From an uncultured Roseiflexaceae bacterium (GTDB taxonomy: Bacteria; Chloroflexota; Chloroflexia; Chloroflexales; Roseiflexaceae), in contig CAIZHO010000628.1 of the NCBI GenBank assembly GCA_903932805.1, positions 1 to 8,820 of the forward strand: DNA of 8,820 nt, in the 5' to 3' direction. This document shows, piece by piece, positions 1 to 6,373 of the stretch. A program made the position numbers and the translations under genes. Below the pieces are notes generated by a model, which saw only the letters and a program-made list of their open reading frames with translations, did no database searches and was not told where the DNA came from. Positions within the stretch are counted from its first letter, which is position 1; each line of letters begins with the position of its first letter.

Positions 1-795
1 AAAGTAGACGGTAGCCATGGTAACAAGGGGAACAAATATCTGCGAGTTGCCCAGTCGTGAATAGATGAGCAACCACGAACCAGTGCCTGCAATGGTTACT
101 GCCAAAATGGCGAACAATCGGCCTTCATATCGGCGCGCAAATGCATACACGAACCCGAGCACACCCAAACTCACCAGAATCGACGCTATTTTGATCTGAC
201 TATAGTTGTCACCTATCAGAGCCAGAAGGGGCGCAATCAGGTAATGATAGAGCGGACCCGAACTTTCGATGAAGGACCACGGCCAATCGCCGGCCAAAAC
301 TTCGCGCGTATAGGTCTGCACAATCTCGATGTCACCGTACATCTCGGCTTGGAGCGAGTCATACGCCCAAAACCGAATGCCCACGACAACCAACACAACC
401 ACTGCCAATGCCCATGCTAAACCATCGACCACAAACGTACGACTGAGTGACGGCACAGACCACGGTTGTGTAGGCGGACGCACCGCAGTCTCAGCAGATG
501 CGGCGGTGCCTACATCGGGTGTATGAGCGGCCGCTACGACGGGAGCTATCTGCGTTGGTGCCACACCGACCGGGGTGGTCGCACTTGCGGTGGTGTTGAT
601 GGCCGATTCGCTGTCGAGGTGCAATGCGAGCTGTGCTGATGGGACAGGGTCGGCAGTGACCGACGGATCAGCGGGGAGCGGCACACCGAATTGGGGCTTG
701 CGACGGCGGTGCAATCCGCTTCGAAGGCGCTTCATGATACTCGTGAAGGCTAATTGCATCAGCCCTTGGTCGTGTAGGGGTGGTACGGGCGTCAT
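1..795 (-). CDS. GT39/ArnT-like membrane glycosyltransferase, N-terminal part (runs off left edge)
   Basis: The minus-strand frame from an ATG at 795 stays open to base 1, giving the first 265 residues. Residues 1-120 are a Pro/Ala/Thr-rich, probably cytoplasmic extension with a basic patch near 22-33 (KRLRSGLHRRRK). The first membrane helix is at about 124-143. It is followed by the acidic motif EMYGDIE (151-157) in the first outer loop and then SGPLYHYLIAPLLALIG (179-195). This helix, acidic loop and PLYHY pattern is typical of polyprenyl-phosphate-sugar-dependent GT39/GT83 (PMT/ArnT) transferases, which move a sugar or mannose to a protein or lipid acceptor outside the membrane. More helices follow to the edge. 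The start is chosen because AGGAG lies five bases upstream. It follows the lipoprotein gene by 13 bases, so the two are probably cotranscribed. The family is likely; the substrate cannot be told. Confidence 0.75.
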   Translation of the reverse strand, partial: MTPVPPLHDQGLMQLAFTSIMKRLRSGLHRRRKPQFGVPLPADPSVTADPVPSAQLALHLDSESAINTTASATTPVGVAPTQIAPVVAAAHTPDVGTAASAETAVRPPTQPWSVPSLSRTFVVDGLAWALAVVVLVVVGIRFWAYDSLQAEMYGDIEIVQTYTREVLAGDWPWSFIESSGPLYHYLIAPLLALIGDNYSQIKIASILVSLGVLGFVYAFARRYEGRLFAILAVTIAGTGSWLLIYSRLGNSQIFVPLVTMATVYF

Positions 796-808
796 ATGCG
801 CTCCTGTG

Positions 809-1369
809 TTAATTCTCGGTGAGATACCAGCGCGATCCGACACGCATGACCGGAAAGATGTTCTGGTCACTGCCGATGAGATACCCCAACGATTCATTCT
901 GCTTCCAAATGGTTGTATTGCCGCGATTTGAATTTTGACTAATCATCATATCTATCGTTGCGTTGGGGACTTCGATATACACGATATCTTCGACATCATT
1001 GACCCGACGAGCCGGCTCATATTGTATTTCGAACATGACCGTTTGATCGGCACTCAACTGGGCAATACCATTGGCTACATTGTCCAATGAACTGCGGATG
1101 GCGATACGCTGTGTCGGTCGCTCGACCGGCACAAAGTAATTGGACAATGTGTCGGCCCACTGATCACGCACATCAGTGCGATTGATCGTGGGGTCTTTGA
1201 TTGCCTTGTTGAGGTCATTGAGGAAGCTCTCGACGGTTGTCTCGGGGCTCGTACCACCACCAGACAACACATCGTCAGTGACCGCCAACGGTTGTGTCGG
1301 GCTGGCGGCACATGCTACCAATACAAACACAACAAGTACCAATAGAAAGCTGCGGATACATCGATTCAT
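809..1369 (-). CDS. Lipoprotein of unknown function
   Basis: This encodes 186 residues. It has a classic lipoprotein signal: N-terminal MNRCIR, a hydrophobic core at 8-19 and the lipobox LVAC with Cys20. The mature protein should therefore be lipid-anchored outside the cytoplasmic membrane. A short Ser/Gly/Thr linker leads to a soluble alpha/beta domain from about residue 42 to the C-terminus, with SPETTVESFLNDLNKAI at 41-57 and a final GSRWYLTEN. The helix-then-strand pattern ending in W-Y-L resembles NTF2-like/DUF4878-type lipoprotein domains, but I cannot assign a family. The start lacks a Shine-Dalgarno sequence and sits just after a -10-like box, suggesting a leaderless message. It precedes the glycosyltransferase gene by 13 bases, so the two may share a role at the cell surface; that is inference. 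Confidence 0.75.
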   Translation of the reverse strand: MNRCIRSFLLVLVVFVLVACAASPTQPLAVTDDVLSGGGTSPETTVESFLNDLNKAIKDPTINRTDVRDQWADTLSNYFVPVERPTQRIAIRSSLDNVANGIAQLSADQTVMFEIQYEPARRVNDVEDIVYIEVPNATIDMMISQNSNRGNTTIWKQNESLGYLIGSDQNIFPVMRVGSRWYLTEN

Positions 1370-1375
1370 AGCCGT

Positions 1376-1384
1376 ATTTTAGCA
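1376..1384 (-). promoter_or_regulatory. Extended -10 promoter of the lipoprotein-glycosyltransferase unit
   Basis: On the minus strand the sequence reads TGCTAAAAT, an extended -10 (TGn plus TAAAAT). No good -35 box lies upstream, as is usual for extended -10 promoters. Only six bases (ACGGCT) separate the box from the ATG at 1369, so transcription would start at or next to the start codon. This fits a leaderless transcript and explains the missing ribosome-binding site. Confidence 0.45.
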
Positions 1385-1405
1385 TGCAAATCACGGTCTG
1401 CATGG

Positions 1406-1411
1406 TACAAT
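1406..1411 (+). promoter_or_regulatory. Possible -10 box for mnmG
   Basis: TACAAT matches five of six positions of the -10 consensus, but no recognisable -35 box lies 16-18 bases upstream. If used, transcription would begin near 1418, which is downstream of the ATGs at 1384 and 1402 and would favour the ATG at 1453 as the mnmG start. Weak evidence on its own. Confidence 0.25.
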
Positions 1412-1452
1412 TGAAGCGAAAACAACGCATATTCCCGCAATCCAATCATGGA

Positions 1453-3504
1453 ATGCGCACCTACGACAAGACACACGAGCATACCGTGCACGAAGTGACC
1501 CTTCATCCCCATATCTACGACGTCATCGTCATCGGTGCCGGTCACGCAGGCTGCGAGGCTGCAGCTGCCGCAGCGCGCATGGGCGCATCGACTCTTATGA
1601 TTACGATTGATCTCGACAAAATCGGGCATCTATCGTGTAATCCTTCCATCGGCGGCCCTGCCAAAGGCCACCTCGTGCGCGAAATCGATGCCCTGGGGGG
1701 AGTGATTGGCCGTGTGACAGACCGCACGTTCATCCAGATGCGCCTGTTGAATGAATCCAAAGGCCCCGCCGTGCAGGCGCTCCGCGCGCAATGTGACAAA
1801 CGCCTCTACGCCAGTGTGATGAAGGAATACCTCGAAGCACTGCCGCATCTCGACATACGCCAAGCAATGGTCGAACGGATTGTCCCACTCGCTCCCCAAG
1901 CCGACCCTGACGCGCCGCGGTTCCATGTTATCAGCCACACCCAGCGCGTCTATGCTGCGCGCAGTGTCGTGGTTACCAGCGGCACCTTTCTGCGAGGTCG
2001 GGCCATCACCGGACCTGCCATCTGGCCGGCAGGCCGTGCCGGCGAGTCCCCCGCGACCGCGCTCGCAGATGATCTCGCAGCGTTGGGATTTGGGATTACC
2101 CGTCTCAAAACCGGCACCCCACCGCGCATCGATGCGCGTAGCGTCGATTTTGGGTACAGTGAACCCCAGCATGGGAGCGACACCCCAGCCTTCTTTGGCC
2201 ACTATTACCGCAGCAGCACGGGCTGGCTCGGCGACGACGACGGGCAGCTCCCTGTCGTGGCACACGACGCGCACCGCTGGGTATACGGCCGACCCAACCC
2301 CACCTATCCCCACCCGACGGGCAGTGCCTGGCGTGCGCAGCTCCCCTGCTACCAAATCCACACGACCCCAGCGTTCCACGACATCATCCGTGCCAACCTC
2401 CATCGCGCGCCGATGTTCAGCGGGGTCATTGAAGGTGCAGGTCCGCGCTATTGCCCATCGATCGAGGACAAAATCGTCCGCTTTGCGGACAAAGACCGAC
2501 ATCTGCTCTATCTCGAGCCCGAAGGGTGGCAGACGAACGAAATGTATCTGCAAGGCTGCAATACGTCGCTCCCCGAGGACGTGCAGTGGCAGATGATCCG
2601 CACCATCCCGGCACTTCGCAATGCAGAGTTGATGCGTATCGGCTACGCCATCGAATACGACGCCGTGGCCAACGGCGAGATCCGCGCCACGCTCGAGGCG
2701 AAACGCCTGCCGATGCTCTTTCTCGCTGGCCAAATCAACGGTACCACCGGGTACGAAGAAGCCGCAGCCCAAGGCATCATGGCAGGTATCAACGCGGTAC
2801 GCGCCCTGCGCCGCCAGGACCCCGTCATCTTGGGCCGTGACCAAGCCTACATTGGGGTGCTTATCGACGACCTCGTCACTCGTGATATCCACGAACCGTA
2901 CCGGATGTTCACCTCTCGGGCAGAGCATCGCCTGCTACTCCGCACCGACAACGCAGACATCCGGCTCGGCGCACTCGCTGCAGACCTTGGGCTCATCACC
3001 CCTGCACGTGCGCAGGCCGTCGCCGAACGGGCGCACGCGGTCAGCAGCAATGCCACCGCCCTGCGCGAACACCGCGTCTTCCCGTCTGCTGCAATCAACA
3101 CTGCATTCGCCGCGCACGACCTGCAACCTATCTCACGCGAGGTCACCGCCGCCGACGTGTTGGCACGCCCCGAGGCGACCTATGCGCAGGTCCAGGCGGC
3201 GCTCGCACTCCCACTCCTCGACGATGCGACCACCCAAACCCTCGAAATCGAAATCAAATATGGCGGTTACCTGGTCAAACAACAGCGCCACATCGAGCGC
3301 GTCGCAAAAATGGAACACCATCGCATCCCGCAGACCCTCGACTACCAGACCATTCGCGGCCTACGGACCGAGGCAGTCACCGTGTTGCAACGCTTCGCGC
3401 CCAGCACGATTGGCCAAGCAGGGCGCTTGGCAGGCATAACCCCCGCTGACATTTCCGTCGTGATCTTGGCAATCGAGCGGAGCAACCAACCCAGCGTTCG
3501 GTAG
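1453..3504 (+). CDS. mnmG: tRNA uridine-5-carboxymethylaminomethyl(34) synthesis enzyme MnmG (GidA)
   Basis: MnmG is the FAD- and NADH-dependent partner of the GTPase MnmE. Together they add the (carboxymethyl)aminomethyl group to C5 of the wobble uridine in certain tRNAs, in the cytoplasm. From the ATG at 1453 the protein has 683 residues. The Rossmann FAD motif VIGAGHAGCEAA is at about 26-37. Family signatures are SCNPSIGGPAKGHLVRE (Cys62), TRLKTGTPPRI, GPRYCPSIEDK (Cys334), GQINGTTGYEEAAAQG and MFTSRAEHRLLLRTDNAD. The C-terminal helical MnmE-binding domain contains IKYGGYL. Both cysteines conserved in the family are present. The frame is open back to ATGs at 1384 (706 aa) and 1402, but those extra residues are not family-like and overlap the divergent promoter; GTG codons at 1486 and 1495 are also possible. 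No clear Shine-Dalgarno decides the start. Function is certain, start is not. MnmE is not in the window. Confidence 0.96.
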   Translation: MRTYDKTHEHTVHEVTLHPHIYDVIVIGAGHAGCEAAAAAARMGASTLMITIDLDKIGHLSCNPSIGGPAKGHLVREIDALGGVIGRVTDRTFIQMRLLNESKGPAVQALRAQCDKRLYASVMKEYLEALPHLDIRQAMVERIVPLAPQADPDAPRFHVISHTQRVYAARSVVVTSGTFLRGRAITGPAIWPAGRAGESPATALADDLAALGFGITRLKTGTPPRIDARSVDFGYSEPQHGSDTPAFFGHYYRSSTGWLGDDDGQLPVVAHDAHRWVYGRPNPTYPHPTGSAWRAQLPCYQIHTTPAFHDIIRANLHRAPMFSGVIEGAGPRYCPSIEDKIVRFADKDRHLLYLEPEGWQTNEMYLQGCNTSLPEDVQWQMIRTIPALRNAELMRIGYAIEYDAVANGEIRATLEAKRLPMLFLAGQINGTTGYEEAAAQGIMAGINAVRALRRQDPVILGRDQAYIGVLIDDLVTRDIHEPYRMFTSRAEHRLLLRTDNADIRLGALAADLGLITPARAQAVAERAHAVSSNATALREHRVFPSAAINTAFAAHDLQPISREVTAADVLARPEATYAQVQAALALPLLDDATTQTLEIEIKYGGYLVKQQRHIERVAKMEHHRIPQTLDYQTIRGLRTEAVTVLQRFAPSTIGQAGRLAGITPADISVVILAIERSNQPSVR

Positions 3505-3641
3505 TCTTTTGAAAAAAACCGTGTCCCGGCCACTCCCCAGTTCGGGAACACTCCCCGCACCTCCCTGACTGGTCCCCCACGGGCAGGCGCAACGCGGCAG
3601 CGACATGAGCGGCCCTGTACGACCACCGCATGCAGCGGCAA

Positions 3642-3667
3642 AACGCCCAGCCAAAAGGCTGGGCGTT
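3642..3667 (-). terminator. Hairpin terminator of the THUMP methyltransferase gene
   Basis: This is a perfect 11-bp stem, AACGCCCAGCC against GGCTGGGCGTT, with a 4-base loop. On the minus strand the stem runs straight into TTTTGCC, a short U-run, and it lies 17 bases after the methyltransferase stop codon. On the plus strand it is followed by ACGG, so it is a poorer terminator for mnmG, whose stop is 137 bases away. The 137 bases between the mnmG stop and this hairpin show no gene. Confidence 0.7.
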
Positions 3668-3683
3668 ACGGTCAATCCGCCCG

Positions 3684-4688
3684 CTATGGGCGAACCGGTT
3701 CGATGAGAACCATCAACGGAGCCATCCCACCCACCGACACTTGCACCTCGTCGGTAGCCTGGAGGGTGACGATTTCTTCGAGGACGGACCGCAACAGGCG
3801 GATCTCGTGCGTTATGACAACCATGCGACCCCGCGGAGCGAGCAACCGACTCGCTTCGTACAGTAGTGCTGGGTAGAGTGTCAAATTGGTGTGGTGGGTC
3901 CCAATCAGCTGACCAAACGGCAAATCGATATAAATCAAATCGACACTCGCATCGGGGAGCGGTGTCTGAGTGGCGTCCCACTGCTCCAAGACAATCTGTT
4001 TGGTGTTCCCCGCTGCTGATACATTCTGTCGGGCACATGCCAATGCCTCGGCATTGGTGTCACATCCGAGTGCATGCGCAGCAGGACCACGAGCGAGCCG
4101 CTCGATCAAAATGGTGCCCGAACCACAGGCGAGATTGACGATCCGGTCCTCGGGGTACACCCCACCAAATCGCACCATCGCTGCAGCGACCACTGCATTA
4201 AGTGCCCCAGGGTAGTTACAGACCCGCCAGGCACGGGTCCCCAGCGGCCGCGGACGGATGCGGAACAGAACTTCCCAATAACCGGATCGTTGGCGGATGC
4301 GCATCTGCAGGTCGGCATCGTCTACAACAGCCGTCAAGCCAAGGGCAGTACCCAATGTCGTGACAATACGTTGCATGACCGACGAATCTGCCCCCGCAGC
4401 ATCAAGATTGATGGTTGCAAACGCACCGCGTCCCACAATATCAAGCGCCATCGCAACGATTTCGTCCCAGTACTGTTGTCCCAAAAGGGCTTTGGGGCGC
4501 GGAACATCATAGGACAACCGCACGAATGCATTCTGTGCGCAACGGAGCTTATCGGACAATCGCCACGGGTCATAGGCATCGACGGTGGCGGTGTTGCCTT
4601 CGACGATATACGCCAATTGCAATCCGTCTAATTCATCACACAACGCGCCAATCAATCCTGGCCACGTGGCAAACTCGAGCACGTACAT
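3684..4688 (-). CDS. THUMP-type RNA guanine-N2 methyltransferase (UPF0020/Trm14-RlmL-like)
   Basis: This encodes 334 residues. The C-terminal half is a class I SAM-dependent methyltransferase. Motif X-like NYPGALNAVVAAAMV is at 158-172, motif I NLACGSGTILIE at 185-196, the acidic loop GCDTN at 208-212, and the catalytic motif IV DLPFG at 255-259. The DLPFG form occurs in THUMP-containing tRNA N2-guanosine methyltransferases (THUMPD/Trm14-like), whereas RlmL-type enzymes usually have NPPYG. The N-terminal half (about 1-150) fits a ferredoxin-like plus THUMP RNA-binding region, with RIRPRPLGTRAW just before the catalytic domain. The expected product is m2G in tRNA or rRNA, made in the cytoplasm. 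A perfect TATAAT lies about 28 bases upstream and a hairpin terminator follows, so it is probably monocistronic. It sits beside mnmG, another RNA-modification gene, but in convergent orientation. The exact target RNA cannot be told. Confidence 0.85.
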   Translation of the reverse strand: MYVLEFATWPGLIGALCDELDGLQLAYIVEGNTATVDAYDPWRLSDKLRCAQNAFVRLSYDVPRPKALLGQQYWDEIVAMALDIVGRGAFATINLDAAGADSSVMQRIVTTLGTALGLTAVVDDADLQMRIRQRSGYWEVLFRIRPRPLGTRAWRVCNYPGALNAVVAAAMVRFGGVYPEDRIVNLACGSGTILIERLARGPAAHALGCDTNAEALACARQNVSAAGNTKQIVLEQWDATQTPLPDASVDLIYIDLPFGQLIGTHHTNLTLYPALLYEASRLLAPRGRMVVITHEIRLLRSVLEEIVTLQATDEVQVSVGGMAPLMVLIEPVRP

Positions 4689-4715
4689 GTAGCGTTCTTT
4701 CTGCTAAGCCTGTGC

Positions 4716-4721
4716 ATTATA
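4716..4721 (-). promoter_or_regulatory. -10 box (TATAAT) of the methyltransferase gene
   Basis: The minus strand reads TATAAT exactly, placing a transcription start near 4709 and a leader of about 20 bases before the ATG at 4688. The -35 region at 17-base spacing (TGTCAA) is a poor match. The leader contains only the weak purine run AGAAAG as a ribosome-binding site. Confidence 0.5.
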
Positions 4722-4841
4722 CGTGTTTGCCGTCTCTCTTGACACAATCTTGAGAGTATCCGGACTCGTCGCAGAAGAATCCCGCACCCGTGTTTGATAC
4801 GCTATGAATGTGAGAGAGAGACTCCGTGAAAGGATGAACCC

Positions 4842-5366
4842 ATGGAACAGCAAGAACGCCGTGCCGCACTCAGTGCGTTTTTTTGGACAATAACCGTCAT
4901 GTCTATTGCAGGCGGGATCCTTTTTTGGCAGGCAGATGCAATCCCATCGGTGCCGGTCGCACAAGCCAATGATGGTGCCGTCAGCCAATATGCTGCGGCC
5001 CTCGAAATCGCGAACACCCGCCTCACCGAAGCCGGGAATCGCATCATGGCACTCGAAAACCAACCGGTACAACCCATCGACGTACCCCAGGTACAGATTG
5101 CCGACGTTCCCGCTGTCCCGAACATCACCAGCGCCGCTGCCCTGAGCGCTGCCCGCACGATTGCAGGCGCACTCGAACCACTGACTGTACCAGAGCTCGT
5201 AGACCTGGATGGGCAAACCGTCTGGTCCATTGTGTACGAACCCGGCACCGTATACGTCAGCGCAACGGATGGAACGGTCGTACTGGTCGAACGTAATCAG
5301 CCGGACCAACGCGATCGACACGAAGACGAAGACCACGAACACCACGATAACGACCACGACGACTAG
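4842..5366 (+). CDS. Membrane-anchored PepSY-like protein with acidic/histidine-rich C-terminal tail
   Basis: This encodes 174 residues and is the first gene of the operon. AAAGGA lies seven bases before the ATG. A single membrane helix spans about 11-30, with an Arg pair before it, so the rest should be outside the cytoplasm. Residues 44-73 look like an amphipathic helix. Residues 95-150 fit the PepSY pattern: a helix with SAARTIAGAL, then the strands LVDLDGQTVWSIVY and TVYVSATDGTVVLVE, with the usual x-V-D/S-A-x-x-G-x-V turn. The end, about 159-174, carries five His and nine Asp/Glu in sixteen residues (for example DHEHHDNDHDD), a probable metal-binding tail. PepSY domains are known to accompany ferric-reductase-like membrane proteins and flavin-dependent extracytoplasmic redox systems, which agrees with the downstream genes. 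There is no CxxCH haem motif and no S/T-GA-S/T flavinylation motif. The PepSY call is by pattern only. Confidence 0.7.
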   Translation: MEQQERRAALSAFFWTITVMSIAGGILFWQADAIPSVPVAQANDGAVSQYAAALEIANTRLTEAGNRIMALENQPVQPIDVPQVQIADVPAVPNITSAAALSAARTIAGALEPLTVPELVDLDGQTVWSIVYEPGTVYVSATDGTVVLVERNQPDQRDRHEDEDHEHHDNDHDD

Positions 5367-5391
5367 ATTTCATACCCGAAAGGACCATATC

Positions 5392-5682
5392 ATGGCAAAT
5401 CCCGTACAGAAAACGCCCCGTAAACAACAGAGTGTCTGGCTCATGCTGGGCGGGGCAATGCTCGTCAGCGTCTTTGGCTGGGCAGGTATCGTGCGCCAGA
5501 CCGAAGGCACCATCCAGAGCGAACCCATCCCACTCGACATCGCTGTGGTCGAATTACCGGCGGCCCGTACAACACATCAAACGGTTGCCGCACATGCCCC
5601 AGCAACAACCAATCGAACCACCGCTGCGGCACCGCTCCGGCAGGTTACCCGCCCCGTGTTGCGCAGTCGTTCGTCAAACTAA
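5392..5682 (+). CDS. Small single-pass membrane protein with basic C-terminal tail
   Basis: This encodes 96 residues and I do not recognise a family. The start is set by AAAGGA seven bases before the ATG, the same arrangement as the preceding gene; upstream in-frame ATGs lie inside that gene. The N-terminus is basic (KTPRK at 7-11), followed by a membrane helix at about 14-34. After it comes a low-complexity Ala/Thr/Pro segment with QTEGTIQSEPIPLDIAVVELP first, and a basic end with Arg at 83, 87, 91 and 93 (RPVLRSRSSN). The topology is probably N-in, C-out. It starts 25 bases after the PepSY-like gene and ends 29 bases before the cytochrome gene, so it is part of the operon and is probably an accessory or assembly subunit. 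It is real by its ribosome-binding site and position, but its function is unknown. Confidence 0.65.
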   Translation: MANPVQKTPRKQQSVWLMLGGAMLVSVFGWAGIVRQTEGTIQSEPIPLDIAVVELPAARTTHQTVAAHAPATTNRTTAAAPLRQVTRPVLRSRSSN

Positions 5683-5711
5683 TCTCGCTCGTGATTGAAA
5701 TGGGGGCTTCC

Positions 5712-6371
5712 ATGAATCCATCAATGCGGCTGCTGTTGTCACGGAGCGGGGGGATCATGCTGGGCGTGTTGGTGGGGCTTTTTGTGATGCTCATGGTCGG
5801 CAGCGATATCGCGCAGTCGCTCAACGGGATCCACACCGGTTGGTACCTGTCGCGCAGCACCGGATTGGTCGCGTATTTCCTCAGTTGGCTTTCTACCTTC
5901 GCAGGCTTGATGATTACCGGTCGTCAAGCACAACAATGGCCTGGTGTCTTTCAAGCGAATGACATCCATCGTCAGGCTTCACTGGCGAGTGTTATCATGA
6001 TGAGTATTCACATCGTGGTGCTCTTGTTGGACGGCTACATCGGGTATACTTGGCAGACCTTGTTCATCCCTTCGGCCAATGGGCCCTATCTGCCCTTTGC
6101 AGTCGCCCTTGGTCAGATTGCCTTCCCCCTGGTTGTGGTGGTGACCGTCACGGCCGAATGGCGCAGCATGATTGGCAAAGCTTGGCGGTGGATACACGCT
6201 GCTGCATTCTTTACGTTTTTTGCTGGGGCATTGCATGGGATCTTGGCAGGCAGCGATACGCGTGTCAGCATGATTTCGTTGATGTACATCCTCACCATCA
6301 GTAGCACACTTTTCATGACCGCATACCGCGTTATCTTTCGCACGTCGCTCAAAGCAACAGGTACGGCATAA
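5712..6371 (+). CDS. Ferric-reductase-like transmembrane cytochrome b (two histidine pairs, no flavin domain)
   Basis: This encodes 219 residues from the ATG at 5712, preceded by a GGGGG run five bases upstream. A GTG at 5691 (226 aa) and an ATG at 5700 are in frame but have no ribosome-binding site. Six helices are visible, at about 13-33, 51-70, 86-108, 127-149, 159-178 and 185-205. His86/His100 (IHRQASLASVIMMSIH) and His162/His175 (WIHAAAFFTFFAGALH) form two pairs spaced 14 and 13 residues apart on two helices. That is the bis-haem arrangement of the ferric reductase/NADPH oxidase/MsrQ superfamily. The protein ends after the sixth helix, so the FAD/NAD(P)H dehydrogenase domain of full ferric reductases is absent. 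It would carry electrons across the membrane between an inner donor and outer flavin or PepSY partners. It is followed after two bases by apbE, implying translational coupling. Confidence 0.82.
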   Translation: MNPSMRLLLSRSGGIMLGVLVGLFVMLMVGSDIAQSLNGIHTGWYLSRSTGLVAYFLSWLSTFAGLMITGRQAQQWPGVFQANDIHRQASLASVIMMSIHIVVLLLDGYIGYTWQTLFIPSANGPYLPFAVALGQIAFPLVVVVTVTAEWRSMIGKAWRWIHAAAFFTFFAGALHGILAGSDTRVSMISLMYILTISSTLFMTAYRVIFRTSLKATGTA

Positions 6372-6373
6372 GC

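Noticed and set aside
1880..2596. 238-codon plus-strand frame within mnmG
   Set aside because: Ser/Arg/Pro-rich translation in another frame of mnmG; a shadow.
1630..2928. 432-codon open frame on the minus strand inside mnmG
   Set aside because: It lies wholly opposite a certain MnmG gene, has no ribosome-binding site or recognisable domain, and is explained by the GC-rich codon use of mnmG.
3361..4038. 225-codon minus-strand frame spanning the mnmG end and the methyltransferase end
   Set aside because: It overlaps two real genes and the terminator hairpin, and its translation resembles no family.
4739..4744. Perfect TTGACA as -35 box for the PepSY-like operon
   Set aside because: No -10 box lies 16-18 bases downstream; the nearest TATCCG is only 12 bases away. 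The operon promoter remains unidentified.
5263..5274. SATDGT in the PepSY-like protein as a flavinylation site
   Set aside because: ApbE sites need S/T-GA-S/T; this segment has no GA between the hydroxyl residues and fits the PepSY turn instead.
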